Shown here one piece after another: positions 23,395-35,400 of a DNA stretch of 64,000 nt (the stretch's first letter is position 1; the number at the start of each line of letters is the position of its first letter). The stretch covers positions 35,782,405-35,846,404 of the forward strand of contig CM065301.1 of assembly GCA_032871835.1 (NCBI GenBank). The letters run 5' to 3'. This DNA is from Dipteronia dyeriana. Taxonomy: Eukaryota; Streptophyta; Magnoliopsida; Sapindales; Sapindaceae. A program made the position numbers and the translations under genes. The notes under the pieces are model-generated. The model did no database searches and had not been told where the DNA came from. It saw only the letters and a program-made list of their open reading frames with translations.

Positions 23395-23575
23395 GACTAT
23401 AGCACTGTTCACCGGACACTGTTCACCGATGGTATTGTGTCACCGGACACTGTCCATCGATGTACTGTTCAAGCGGTACTATTCACCGATGGTATTGTTT
23501 ACCGACGGAACAGTTCATCGAGGGTACTGTTTATGCGCACTGTTCATACGGTACTATTCGCATCTTGCACGGTTT
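23395..23575 (+). repeat. Degenerate 18-22 nt tandem repeat in A2 leader
   Basis: About nine degenerate copies of a unit near CACTGTTCACCGATGGTA (variants CACTGTCCATCGATG, CGGTACTATTCACCGATGG, GGTACTGTTTATGCG). It sits in the untranslated leader between the primer-binding site and gag. Non-coding. Confidence 0.75.
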
Positions 23576-24870
23576 CGTTGGCAAGTGTTGCCTAGTGCAT
23601 TCCGTGCAGATTTCCCATTTCTGATTCATGAGATGAATCGGAGTAACCTGAAGAGACTGGAAGATATCTGAAGTTACTAGAAGACCAAGGAATGCTTTGG
23701 GGGTATTTTTTGTAATTTTAGGTTCCAACTTTTTAGGTTAAATAATCCACAGTACTCGGTCAATTCATTTATGCTTTATATTATATGATGATAAAACCAT
23801 TGTCATGCATACATATGACATTTAGATTAGATGTGCCTATACAAATATATTTGATATGTTATACATGCATCATAGCCTGATATTTTATGTTTTTTTTAAT
23901 GTGATTAAAATGGACAATATACATAAATGGCTATGAATAATGAGATTAGCTTTTTAATGGTTAGAAAACTTGGCAATTCTCATTAATATTAATCTAGTTA
24001 TTAAAGAGTTTAATAAGTTAGATTAATAGGGTCATTTATTGTAATAAGGATTAATATCATTAATTACCTAATAATAAATGAACCGAATAAAGTGTTAGAG
24101 TTTTAATAGTAAAAACTTGGTAAACACTATCATAATAATCTGACCTTAGTAAATAGTTTACTGAAGCTTAGATTGTTCACTAATAGATTAGATTTTTAAT
24201 TGTTAAAAATCATTAATAATTTATTAGTTAATTAGAATTTGGTTCTAACTAGTTAATACGCTCTATAACTTGATTAAAGTTAGTCGTTTAATCCTGTAGA
24301 GTTTATGTGCATTAACGGTTAATAGAAAACCCTAATTTAAAAATAGTGAGTGGGAGAGAGATATATGACATATATATCACATGGTCTCCATCATTAGTTT
24401 AACACCGTGAGATCCGAGTGGGGTCTCGTGACGGCTTTTCTTTCGTCCTCCCTGAGGAGGGTTTCCATAAAGGTCAATACCAAGGTTGACTTCCTAACGG
24501 ATAGAATTTCTGAGGGTATTTCGGGATTGACCGACCCTGAGGTGGCAATTCATGAGTTAAGCTCGTGAGATCTGAAATGGTGGGTTATACTCACGAAGGT
24601 TTTGATAAGTTTGTTAATTAAAAACCTGACTGAATAAACGATGGTCTAATGATATGGAATAAGAATTATTCTAGAATATCATTTGATTGAGAATGTTTCG
24701 GTCCAACATGCAAAGACTTGACCGACCCTAAGGCATCACTTCTTTGTGGTATGTTGGATTGTCGTGGTATAGTAACTAGTTTTAGGGTAGTTCTAGTTCG
24801 TTAAATACATTCATGCATCATGTCTAAATTTATGCCAAAGCACTAGCACTTATTTTAAATAAATGACTGA
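23576..24870 (+). other. Untranslated leader of copia A2
   Basis: Non-coding stretch between the leader repeat and gag, AT-rich from about 23730. It contains two copies of a TTGACCGACCCTRAGG word (24526-24541 and about 24719-24734). No other feature seen. Plant copia elements of this type often have leaders of this length. Confidence 0.6.
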
Positions 24871-24897
24871 ATGAATTTTTTATTTATTTCAACAATA

Positions 24898-25589
24898 ATG
24901 TCTTTTGCATTACTTCAAATTCTAGCAAACAATAAATTAACTGGTGATAACTACACTAAATGGAAACTTAACATTAATGCAATATTGGTCACTAAAGACC
25001 TCAAGTTTGTTCTTACGGAGGAATGTCCTCCAGCGCCTGCTGTCAATGCCACACGAACTATTCGTGAGGCATACGAGCGAATGGGTCTCATCTGATGAGA
25101 AGGCCCGAACATATCTGTTGGCTTCTATGACAGAAGTGCTTGTCACAAAGCACGAAGCAATGACTTCAGCATTCGAAATCATGGAGTCATTGCAAGCTAT
25201 GTTCGGGCAGCCCTCCAAGCAAAAGCGACACGAAGTTGTTCGTTCCGCTATGCTCGCGCATACGTTAGTTCAGGAACATATCCTGAGCATGATGTCCTAC
25301 TTCCGGTAGAAGTCAATGGCGGGGCCATTGATCAACCCATTCAAGTGAGCATCATACTGACGACTCTTCGAAGAGTTTCGATCAGTTTAAGAGTAACTAC
25401 GAGATGAACAAATTAAGGTTCAATCTCACACAGTTACTCAATGAGCTCACTACCTTTGAGTCCTTGACTAAGAACTGCAAGGACAAAATCGGTGAGGCAA
25501 ATGTTAACGAACCATATTCCTCCAATAATAAGAAAATGAAAAGGTATGTTAGGAAGGCGAGGGATAAGCCCAAACCCAAGAAAGCCTAA
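24898..25589 (+). pseudogene. Copia A2 gag
   Basis: Starts MSFALLQILANNKLTGDNY at 24898, the classical N-terminus of plant copia gag (UBN2-type). After VREAYERM the frame breaks near 25080 and continues in another frame with SDEKARTYLLASM, ESLQAMFGQPSKQ and LSMMSYF, stopping at 25307. It then resumes as MNKLRFNLTQLLNELTTFESL (25404-25589), ending in a basic KPKPKKA tail. No CX2CX4HX4C knuckle can be read. Gag would form the particle that packages RNA. At least two frameshifts make it dead. The minus-strand copy at 63289-63994 matches segment for segment. Confidence 0.9.
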
Positions 25590-28540
25590 AACAAGAAGAT
25601 GTCCATGAAAAGTAAATATGATTTACTTGTTCTTGAGTCCTGTTTTGGTGGAAGATGATTCTTCACCCCGGATATTTGATTCTCCACTAACCATGTTTAT
25701 TCTTCTTTGCAATGGACTGATTCTTAAACACAGCTAGAGGAGGAAGCCTTTTCAATGCGTGTGGGGTCAGGGGATGTTGTGTCGGCACAAGCAGTGGGCG
25801 CAATTAGATTGCGTTTTTGTAATAATTATATATTGTTGGACAATGTATTTTATATTCCTGGATTTACTCGGAATTTCATTTCCGTTTCTAAGTTGTTAGA
25901 ACAAAAAAAATCTGTTTCTTTTAATAATAAGTCTGTACTATTGGAAAGAATAGTCTGAATATTTGTTCAGGAATTAATAAAAACAATTTGTATATGTTAA
26001 GACTGATAATACATATTACACTGCTCAACACCGAAATGTTTAAGGTTGAAAAACCAAAAACTAAACGATATAAGATTTCTCCAGATAATGACACGTATCT
26101 CTGGCATCTAAGGCTTGATCATATCAACCTTGACCGGATAGACAGATTAGTAAAAACGGACCGTTAAGTGAGTTAAAGGTTGGCACCTTACCTGTCTGCG
26201 AATCTTGTCTGGAAGGTAAGATGACTAAGAGACCTTTTACTGGAAAAGGGTTTAGAGCTAACGAACCGCTAGAGCTTATACATACAAACGTCTGTGGACC
26301 GATGAATGTTAAAGCTAAGGGTGTTTATGAGTATTATGTTACCTTTATAGATGATTACTCAAGATACGGATACGTCTACCTAATGCAATAGAAGTAAAAA
26401 ATATTTGAAAAGTTCAAAGAATTCCGAGCTGAAGTTGAGAATCAATTAGGTAAGACTATCAAATCACTACGATCAGATCGTGGAGGTAAGTACCTCGACC
26501 AAGAGTTTGAAGACTTCATGGTCAAGCATGGGATAGTTTACCAACCCAGAGCTCCCGGTACACCTCAGCAAAATGGTGTAGCGGATAAGAGAAATAGAAC
26601 TCTAATGGAAATAGTGAGATCTACGATTAGTTTCTTATCATTACCAAATTCATTCTTAGGATATATGTTACAAACAGCGGCATACATTTTGAATATGGTA
26701 CCATCCAAATCTGTTCTTAAGACTCCCTAAGAGTTGTAGAATGGTCGTAAAGCTAGTTTATGACATTTTAGCATATGAGAGTGTCCAACACACGTGCTGA
26801 AGAACAGAAGTGGAAAGCTAAAATCCAAGTATGTGGTTTGTCTGTTTGTAGGATTCTCCAAAAAGACCATAGGTGGACACTTCTATAGTCCCGAAGATAT
26901 CAAAGTATTTGTATCGACAAATGCAATGTTTCTTAAGGACAATTATATTAGTGACCATAAACCTCGTTCTAAGATTGTATTGAATGAGTTGGAGCTTGGT
27001 GAGACTAGTGCTTCATCAAAAAGAGTTGTTGATCCACAAACATCTGAGAGTCAGATGGTTCCTGGTCAAGATACACTACCACCTAGATGTAGTGAGAGGG
27101 TTGTGAGACAACCTGAACGCTATTTAGGTACAGGTGAGGGACAATGTTTTGTCTCTACTGGTAATATGGATTATCTATTGACATTTAAGAATGTAATAGA
27201 AGATTCTGATAAAGAGGAATGACTTAAAGCCATGAATCTTGAGATTGAGTCCATGTACTCTAACTTAGTCTGGGATCTTGTAGACTTACCGGATGGGGTA
27301 AAACCCATAGGGTGTAAGTGAATCTACAAGAGCAAGAGATAAGTAGACGGAAAGGTAGAGATCTTCGAAGCAAGGCTAGTGGCCAAATGATATACCTAGA
27401 AAGAGGGGGTCGATTATGAAGAGACATTCTCGCCAGTAGCCATGTTTAAGTCTAATAGGATTCTCTTATCCATTGCTGGCTATTTCGATTACGAAATTCA
27501 GCAAATGGACGTCAAGACTGCATTCTTGAATGGCAATCTCGATGAGAGCATCTATATGATGCAACCAGAGGGATTTATGTCTCCAAATCAAGAGCAAAGA
27601 GTTTGCAAGCTGTAAAGGTCCATCAATGGACTTAAGCAAGCATCTAAATCTTAGAACATTAGGTTTGACAATGTGATCAAAACTTATGGCTTCGAGTAGA
27701 ATGTTGATGAGCCTTGTGTCTACAAGCGCATTATTGACAAGAAATTAGTTTTTTTGATCCTATACGTAGATGATATCCTACTCATTGGGAATGATGTGGG
27801 AGTATTGTCTGATGCAAAGGCTGGATGGCTAGCCTATTCCAAATGAAAGAATTGGGAGAGGCAGGTTATGTTCTAGGGATCCAACTTGTAAGGGATCGTA
27901 AGAAAAAACTCATAACATTGTCTCAGGCATCATATATCGATAAGATTCTTATGCAATTTTCGATGCAGAACTTCAAGAAAGGTAATTTACCTTCCAGGCG
28001 TGGAGTTCACTTGTCTAAGGAACAGTGTCCTAAGATACCTCAAGAAGTTGAGGCTATGAGACGTGTACCCTATGCATCAGTAGTAAGTAGTCTCTTGTAT
28101 GCTATGTTATGCACGAGACCGGATATCTGTTATGCAGTGGGAGTAGTAAGTAGATACCAGTCCAACCCAGGATTGGATCATTGGGTTGATGTCAAGACAA
28201 TTCTCAAGTATTTATGGAGAACCATAGACTATATGCTAGTGTATACTGGGGAGGATTTGATTCCGTTAGGATACACTGGTTCTGATTTTCAGTCAGACAT
28301 GGATTCTAGAAAATCCACTTCTAGATCAGTATTCACTCTGGATGGTAGAGCCATTGTGTGGAGAGGTATCAAGCAATCTTGTAATGCTGACTCCACCATG
28401 GAAGCCAAATATGTAGCCTTTTGTGAAGCTGTTAAAGAGGCTGTTTGGCTCCAAAAGTTCTTGAGTGATCTGAAAATTGTTCCAGATCTGGATAAGCCCA
28501 TCACACTTTATTATGAAAACAATGGTGTTGTGGCTTAATC
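25590..28540 (+). pseudogene. Copia A2 pol (protease, integrase, RT, RNase H)
   Basis: In order: protease region with a damaged active site (D-S present near 25680 but no G-A after it) and IPGFTRNFISVSKL (25851-25895). Next is the integrase with CESCLEGK (zinc finger end), NVCGPM where the first catalytic Asp is normally found (IHTN, 26279), LRSDRGG (second Asp intact, 26470) and NGVADKRNRT (catalytic Glu position is Asp, 26573). RT follows with QQMDVKTAFLNG (27504) and YVDDILL (YVDD codons 27763-27774). RNase H is open from 27825 to 28538 (GYTGSDFQ, ADSTMEAKY). At least twelve in-frame stops and one frameshift near 27825. Three stops coincide with those of copy A3. Not functional. Confidence 0.92.
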
Positions 28541-28742
28541 CAAATAACCAAGAAGCCATAAGAGAGGGAAGCATATAGAGAGAAAATATCATCTCATTAG
28601 AGAGATAGTGTAGAGAGAAGATGTGATCGTCACCAAGATATCCACACAAGACAATCATGCTGATCCATTTACAATGACTTTATCGGCTAAAGTGTTTTTG
28701 GGTCACCTAGATGGTACGAAACATGCCTCACATGCTTTATTG

Positions 28743-28754
28743 CAAGTGGGAGAT
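28743..28754 (+). other. Polypurine tract of copia A2
   Basis: CAAGTGGGAGAT directly precedes the TG of the following terminal repeat. The same tract, in reverse, lies at 60129-60140 in copy A3, next to its LTR. It primes plus-strand DNA synthesis in such elements. Confidence 0.88.
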
Positions 28755-30772
28755 TGTTGGGTAGGGAAAAACGGTTTCAAAATGCAACGGAAGCGTGAAA
28801 AAAAAATTAGGGTTTGCGTATAAATAAAAAAAATTCCCTTTATGTAACGAGAACCTTAACCCTAGATTAATTGACGTATATAAAAGTATCGTACCTTTTT
28901 CTTGTGACGATTGAATAAGCGTCGAATTGATTCCACAAGATCTTCCAATCCAATCATGAAGGTGAATCACCTTGGAGTGTGGGCTCCCTTACTTTTTATC
29001 GTATACCTGAGGATGGAGGCAAATCAAAATCTTTTTTTTGTTAGTTACAAATATCCTCCAAGAGAAAAATCCAAGAACGTCTGGTCACGTGTGAATTATC
29101 AATCAATTTGATTGAAACTCCCGTGAAGCTTGATTCAATGTTGTACACAAAACCCTTTTGATGTAAAGGATACTAGTGTATAATTGAAAACAAAAACATT
29201 CTTTTTTTCTCTTTTCTCCTTGGCCGAATTCCACACCCTTTTTCTATGAGTTGATTGAATTTTGTCTAGAGCAAAAACTAATTTTTCTCCATCAAAATTC
29301 TCTCTTGCTATGCCAAATTATCTCTTGAAAATTACCTAGGCATGGCCGAAATTTTCATCATAGAATTCTCAGGGCTGGCTGAAAATCACACACACATATA
29401 TATAGGATCATAAATCCTTTCCTAAAAAGGATTTGTTTGGTTGGCAAGAATCCTTTCCTTAGGTGGATTTATTTGGTAGTTAGGAATCCTTATCTAAAAG
29501 GAAATCTAACTTCTCCTATCTCCATATGGGCTGGCCGAATTTCTCATTGATATAGATTAGGAGAGTTTATTCTTTTCCTACGAAGGATTACTTGGTAGTT
29601 AAGAATCTTTTCCTTAGGTAGATTTACTTGGTGTTTAAGAATCCTTTTCAAAAAGGAATTCTATCCTAACACCAAGACTCGTAATCCAACTCAATAGTGT
29701 ATTTGTATCCATATTAAAGACTTCCAGATTTGATTAGATAAATAATTCCTTTTATTTATCTACTTATCAAATATAGTCTTTAACATTAACTATACTACCA
29801 ATAATAGTATAGTTTTAGGAGACCATCTCCTACTAGGAAAAAGATTTTGACTTTTAATTAAATAATTAATTAATCAATAAATTAATTAATTTCTATTTAA
29901 TTAAATAATAAAATAAAAATAATATATTTAAGCTATTTTTAATAGCCTTTGCCGCCCATACCAAATATATGAACCATATATTATTTTTCTTATTTTATCA
30001 AATCCATTAGACTTTAATAAAAAAGTCCACATGTGAACTAGACCTATTCTTACGAAAAGAACAAGTTCTCATGCCTTATTACAATTCTAGATGGACCCTT
30101 AAATTGGTCCGGTAGAATATATCAAGTGATCCATGCAAGTTCGTGTGGATTGGGGATCTTGGCGGGCTATCTAAATTTAAGCTCCAATAGACACAACCCA
30201 ATTACAATCAACAAATGATTCACTTAGGTCCGATCTATTTAATTTTAGTTCATTCCATTAAAGAACTAAAATTGAACTCTTAAATAAAGATAGAATAAGT
30301 TGATGTAACTCACTCATACCCTAGACAACCTTATTGGAGAAAGTGTATCCTCGTGAAGAATACCAGTAATCGCCAAGAGCTCAAAGACCTTCTATAGCTC
30401 TCCAAGTTACCATATTTACTCATATGACCATATTTTGAACTTGGATATTTTAACTTGTCCAGAAGCCATGTTTCAATAGACACTATTGAAAACTTAACGT
30501 TAAGATTTTATATCCAATACCTTAAAACATCCATATGATAGTATTCTACTCTCATTCAATAAATGGAGCCACGATGTCCATATCTATAAATTAAGTCCTC
30601 TATCGATTAACAAATGAATACCATCAAACTATCGAGGATAGACTATGCTATATAATCATACTCATTGATAGCTCAAATGATAACACTTGCAACCATAAGT
30701 CCATCATTTATCTCAGGATTGAGATAGACTCTCTGACTGTCTTCAAATGAAAACTTTTATCCATTGATGGTT
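28755..30772 (-). mobile_element. Solo LTR B2, 3' portion (reverse orientation)
   Basis: Reverse complement of most of B1. Read on the minus strand it ends AAAACCGTTTTTCCCTACCCAACA at 28755, directly against the A2 polypurine tract. Matches to B1 include 28900-29010 with 13020-13110 and 30560-30765 with 9911-10115. The match breaks at 30772, where a hAT element begins. Non-coding. The odd junctions are discussed in the findings. Confidence 0.8.
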
Positions 30773-31689
30773 AGGGGTGGGCGCGGTTCGGTTCTGTTCG
30801 GTTTTGACTAAAACTGAACTGAACCGAAAATATTTCGGTTTACCCAAAAGTGAACCGGTTTAAACCGAATAAGAAATGGTAACCGAACTGATTTGAATCG
30901 GTTCGGTTCGGTTCATTTCGGTTTTGGGCCTAATGGGCCTTTTTTAATTGATGGGCTAAATGAGTTTTTTTAATAATTTTTTACCTTTAATGGATTGTTG
31001 TTAGTTGTTACCTTGTTGGATTCTAATTTTGGATACAAGTTTGATAAATTTTACTAGCCCAAACCCAAATCAAACATAACTAATAATATTTAAGTTATAC
31101 TTCAATAAAAAAATCACAAATTAAATAAATATGAAATTACATACTACAAACATATCTCCTTACAAGACATACATCACTTCACAAGTGACATACAATTAAA
31201 ATGTCCAATATAAAAAGTAAAAACTTTAAATCATAAATTCAAACTCCAAATAAAAATTACAATCCAAATACAAACTCCAAATAAATACTACGGTCCAAAT
31301 ACAAACTCCAAAGAAATACTACAATCCAAATCCAAACTTAAAATCAAAATTATAAAATAAGCAAGACTGTTAGGCTTTCCTGCATAGCTGCATTCATAAA
31401 TAAAATAATAATTAGTAATGTCAGTTAAATAAGTAAGTTGCATCCATGCTATCAAACAATTATATGCATATACAAACAATTAAAGGCCTACCTTCATAGC
31501 TTCATTAATCATCCTTCCTTATTTTTATCCTCCATAGAAACATTTGTCACTCCACTTTCATACTCTACATTTAAGATTAAAACAAAAACAATAAACAATA
31601 AACTTTCATAGTAATATATAACATTAATAAAATATAAACAAATTTGATAATTCAACCTAAATATTAAATGTTTACCGGTTTCAACATTG

Positions 31690-33835
31690 ATATAATGTTC
31701 TAATAAATGAACCGATTCATCTTGATTTTGAGCATGCTCTTGAACAACACGCGGTTCAGCAATAGGGCAAGTTGCTTGCAACCAATTTCTGATCAAAATT
31801 AACCCCTCAACTATTTTAGGAGTCAAAGAACTCCTAAATGGATCAAGAATGCGACCACCAGTGCTAAATGCGGACTCAGAAGCAACTGTTGAAACCGGCA
31901 TTGCAAGCACATCTCTTGCAACCATTGATAATATAGGAAACTTCAGTAAAGAATTCTTCCACCAAGCCAAAACATCAAACCTCTCATTCAATTTCTCAGC
32001 ACGCTCCAATAAATACAAATCCACCTCACTTTTCCCTTTATTAATATCTTCTTCTTGTTGCTTCATTCCCCACAAACTATCATCTTGATCAGTTGCCTTT
32101 AACCTACTGATTTGTAAGTCATCATTAGGTCCACCACCAACTCCAAATGAGAACACATCATCGGTTTTCTTTGCACCGTTACCCGAACTACCATAAAATC
32201 TGTTATACCATTCATACAAGTCTAACAACACACCTTTCAACTTAGATATCATGGATTCAGATTCTTCCACACCAAAAATGGAATCAAACCGAAACTTCAC
32301 ATAACCCAATTTGTACCTTGGGTCAAGAACAACTGCCAAGATTAACAAGTTATTGGTTTTTTCTAAACCCCCCCCCCCCCCCCCCCCCCCAATACTTGTC
32401 GAATTTTTGCTACATACTCAAAGCAATTTTACTCACAAGCGGATCTCTTTCAGTGGTTAATGAATTTAGTTGATTACGAATTGTGCACCAACTTTTAAAA
32501 TAAATGTTGGATGTCACACGTAAAGATGCACTAAAATCCAAGGTAATATCATAAAAAGTTGCTAAGAAATTGATAAATACCTTGGCATTATCCAAATCAT
32601 CAAAAATCGGGGGTCCAATCCGCTTATGGTCATTTTCATCATCTCTATTCTCTAAAATAGTTCACATATTGAATATCTTCCTCTCCCAATAGCTCAAATG
32701 CTTTTCTAAGCTTCACTGCACTTTCCAACATCAAGTAAGTTGAATTCCACCTAGTAGGAACATCTAACACTACCAACCCTTTAGTCCCAATCTTTTCATG
32801 TGCAATAGGTTTTTTAAATCGTTCTAGTCTACTGGGAGAAGATTTCACAAATTTCACTGCATTGCGAATTGCTACAATTGAGTCATGAAAATCTTTCAAC
32901 CCATCACCGACTATTAGATTTAGGATGTGTGCACAACACCGTACATGCAAGAACTTGCCCCCTAAAACCGCTCCATCATCTTGCCAACTATTTAATTTCC
33001 TAATCACATAACCAATGGAAGTGGTGTTTGCAGTTGCATTATCCACGGTTATTGTGAAAACTTTATCAATACCCCACTTAATCAAGACATTCTCAATACA
33101 CTTTCCAATTGAATCTCCCTTATGATCAACTATTTGACTAAAGCTCAAAATCCTTTTCTGCAGCTGCTAATCATAATAAATAAAATGAGCAGTGACAACC
33201 ATGTAGTTAATATTTTGTATTGATGTCCATGTGTCTGTGGTTAGACAAACCCTCACCTTACTCCGATTAAAATACTTCTTCAACTTAATCTTCTCATCAA
33301 TGTATAACTGATACAACTCTCTAACAATGGTTCTCCTAGATGGGAGATCAAATAGAGGACAAAGTTCAAAGCAAAACCTATGGAATCCTCGATTCTCAAC
33401 AAATCTAAATGGTAATTCATCAAGTATCAACATTTCTGCTAAGGCTCTCTTACATTTCAGCTGATCAAATTTTGACACCCCTAAACTACTCCCAAAACTT
33501 GATAAAGGTGGTTGTTTCACCAACACTTTTTATGTTGGATCTACAGGCCGATATTTTTTACACCGTTTAACAATATGTGAGTTCATATTTGTTGTGCTAC
33601 AACCCGAGTCAAATGCATAAGAATCACCACAATACTTGCATCTAGCTCTTTTCTTCCCCTCTTGACTAACATATTCTTCAAAATGTACCCAACATTGTGA
33701 CTTTTTTTTCCCTTTCCTACCACCTACCCGTATACCCTTTGAAATCTTTCCCTTTCCAATGGAGCTAGAATTCTCTAAGGTCTCAGGACCCGAGTCACTA
33801 CTCCCCTCCATTGAATCAACATGATCAATCTCCAT
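31690..33835 (-). pseudogene. hAT transposase (BED zinc finger, RNase H-like core, hAT dimerisation domain)
   Basis: Read from 33835 downwards. An acidic N-terminus leads to a BED finger (WVHFEEYV, then CKYCGDSY, then H-x4-C in SHIVKRC, 33555-33680). A gap stop TAA at 33530-33532 precedes LTTDTWTS (33236-33260) with the first catalytic Asp region. Next are a TAG at 33167-33169, FTITVDNATAN (33026-33060) with the second Asp region, RCCAHILNLIV, and VPTRWNSTYLML (32735-32770). A one-base frameshift follows near 32645, then a stop at 32410, then a 23-nt C run (G on the coding strand). Downstream are LAVVLDPRYKLGYVKF (32290-32340) and the dimerisation block PVSTVASESAFSTGGRILD (31850-31910). Transposase would cut and join the element ends. 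With three stops, a frameshift and the G run it is inactive. Confidence 0.92.
32368..32390. repeat. 23-nt poly-C tract inside hAT transposase
   Basis: The run sits where related transposases read YWG followed by a short polar stretch and LLxxAVVLDPRYK. On the coding strand it is G23 directly after the YW codons. Probably slippage from a short G run, or an assembly artefact. Confidence 0.95.
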
Positions 33836-33958
33836 CTATCCACAATTTTATATACAAATAAAAACTAAAATAAGTAAAATAATTAAAACCAATAGAATAT
33901 TCTATTTACTAATTGTGATTTGTAAGATAATGTAATTAAGCATATATCAAATAGAATT

Positions 33959-34870
33959 CAAGCTACCACACATCACTACCACACATCAACAAGTTATCAA
34001 CAACCCAATTTATACCATAATCCATATCCACATCCCACAACACATTTATATCAACAACTCAACAAGTTATCCACACGGACCACAACCAATTTATATTTTA
34101 TACCATATCCACAACCTACATCACATATTACATATATATCAAATAGAATTCACTTTTAACAATTAACCATATCAAAGTATAATGTAATTAAACATATAAC
34201 AAATAAAATCCACTTTTATCGATTATCCATATCAAAGTATATCTCAATCTCTCACTGTTAAAACAGAAAATCTGACCAAAACAAATAAATATTCCACTAT
34301 ACTCAAACATTTCAAGCTACCACACATCAACAAGTTATCCACAGCCCAATTTATACCATAATCCATATCCACAACCCACAACACATTTATATCAACAACT
34401 CAACAAGTTATCCACAAGGACCACAACCAATTTATATTTTCTACCATATCCACAACCTACATCACATATTACATATATATCAAATAGAATTCACTTTTAA
34501 CAATTACCCATATCAAAGTATAATGTAATTAAACATATAACAAATAAAATCCACTTTTATCGATTATCCATATCAAAGTATATCTCAATCTCTCACTGTG
34601 AAAACAGAAAATCTGCCTAAAAATAAATAAATATTCCACTATACTCAAACATTTCAAGCTCCCACACATCACTACCACACATCAACAAGTTATCCACAAC
34701 CCAATTTATACCATAATCTATATCCACAACCCACAACACATTTATATCAACAACTCAACAAGTTATCCACAAGGACCACAACCAATTTATATTTTATACC
34801 ATATCCACAACCTACATCACATATTACATATATATCAAAAACTCAACAAGTTATCTAGAATCCACAGCAC
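33959..34870. repeat. About 2.5 tandem copies of a 345-353 bp unit in hAT 5' region
   Basis: Units start at CAAGCTACCACACATCA (33959), 34312 and CAAGCTCCCACACATCA (34657). They share AACAAGTTATCCACA, ACCACAACCAATTTATA and CTCAATCTCTCACTGT in order and differ at few positions. They lie upstream of the transposase start and are non-coding. Confidence 0.88.
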
Positions 34871-35104
34871 ATATACATCCCACAACACATATATTTTTGT
34901 TTTCAAAAAAATAATAAATAACAGTATAACCAATTAACCAGCAACAACCAACACATCAGAGAAATGTAATATCCAAATCGACAAGTCCAAAACACAAAAT
35001 TATTCGGCTGAAGCCAGAATAAATAAATGAAGAATAGCTGGAGAAGAAAACAACTAACCAAATAAGCAATGAGTGGCAATGAGCTTAAAGAATGCAAACC
35101 TGAA

Positions 35105-35400
35105 ACCATCAATAGAAGAAAAAGATTCAATTTTTAATATTTTAAACTGGAGAGTATACACATCAGTTTCAACACTGATAATACATTAATAATACATTGA
35201 GTTAATTGCATAAGATTGTATTGCTAGTTTATGAAGTTAGTGAATAACTCTTATATAGCATGAGTGTGCTACAACGAGCTTAAAGAATGCAAACCAGCAA
35301 TAGAAGAAAAAGATTCAATTTTTAATATTTTAAAATGGAGAGTATACACATTAGTTTCAACACTGATAATACATTAATAATACATTAAGATTGAGTTATT
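35105..35400. repeat. Tandem duplication of about 188 bp in hAT element
   Basis: The block beginning CAATAGAAGAAAAAGATTC at 35109 recurs at 35297, with TTTCAACACTGATAATACATTAATA in both. Further on, 35520-35780 carries short repeats of GACCAGATCGGAGACGA and of GTCGACTGAAAGAGAGGTGAG. Confidence 0.8.

Noticed and set aside
31849..32088. Plus-strand frame of 79 residues
   Set aside because: Antisense shadow of the hAT dimerisation domain.
33959..34870. CRISPR-like array, considered because of regular repeats
   Set aside because: Units are 345-353 bp, adjacent, without spacers, and in a plant transposon.
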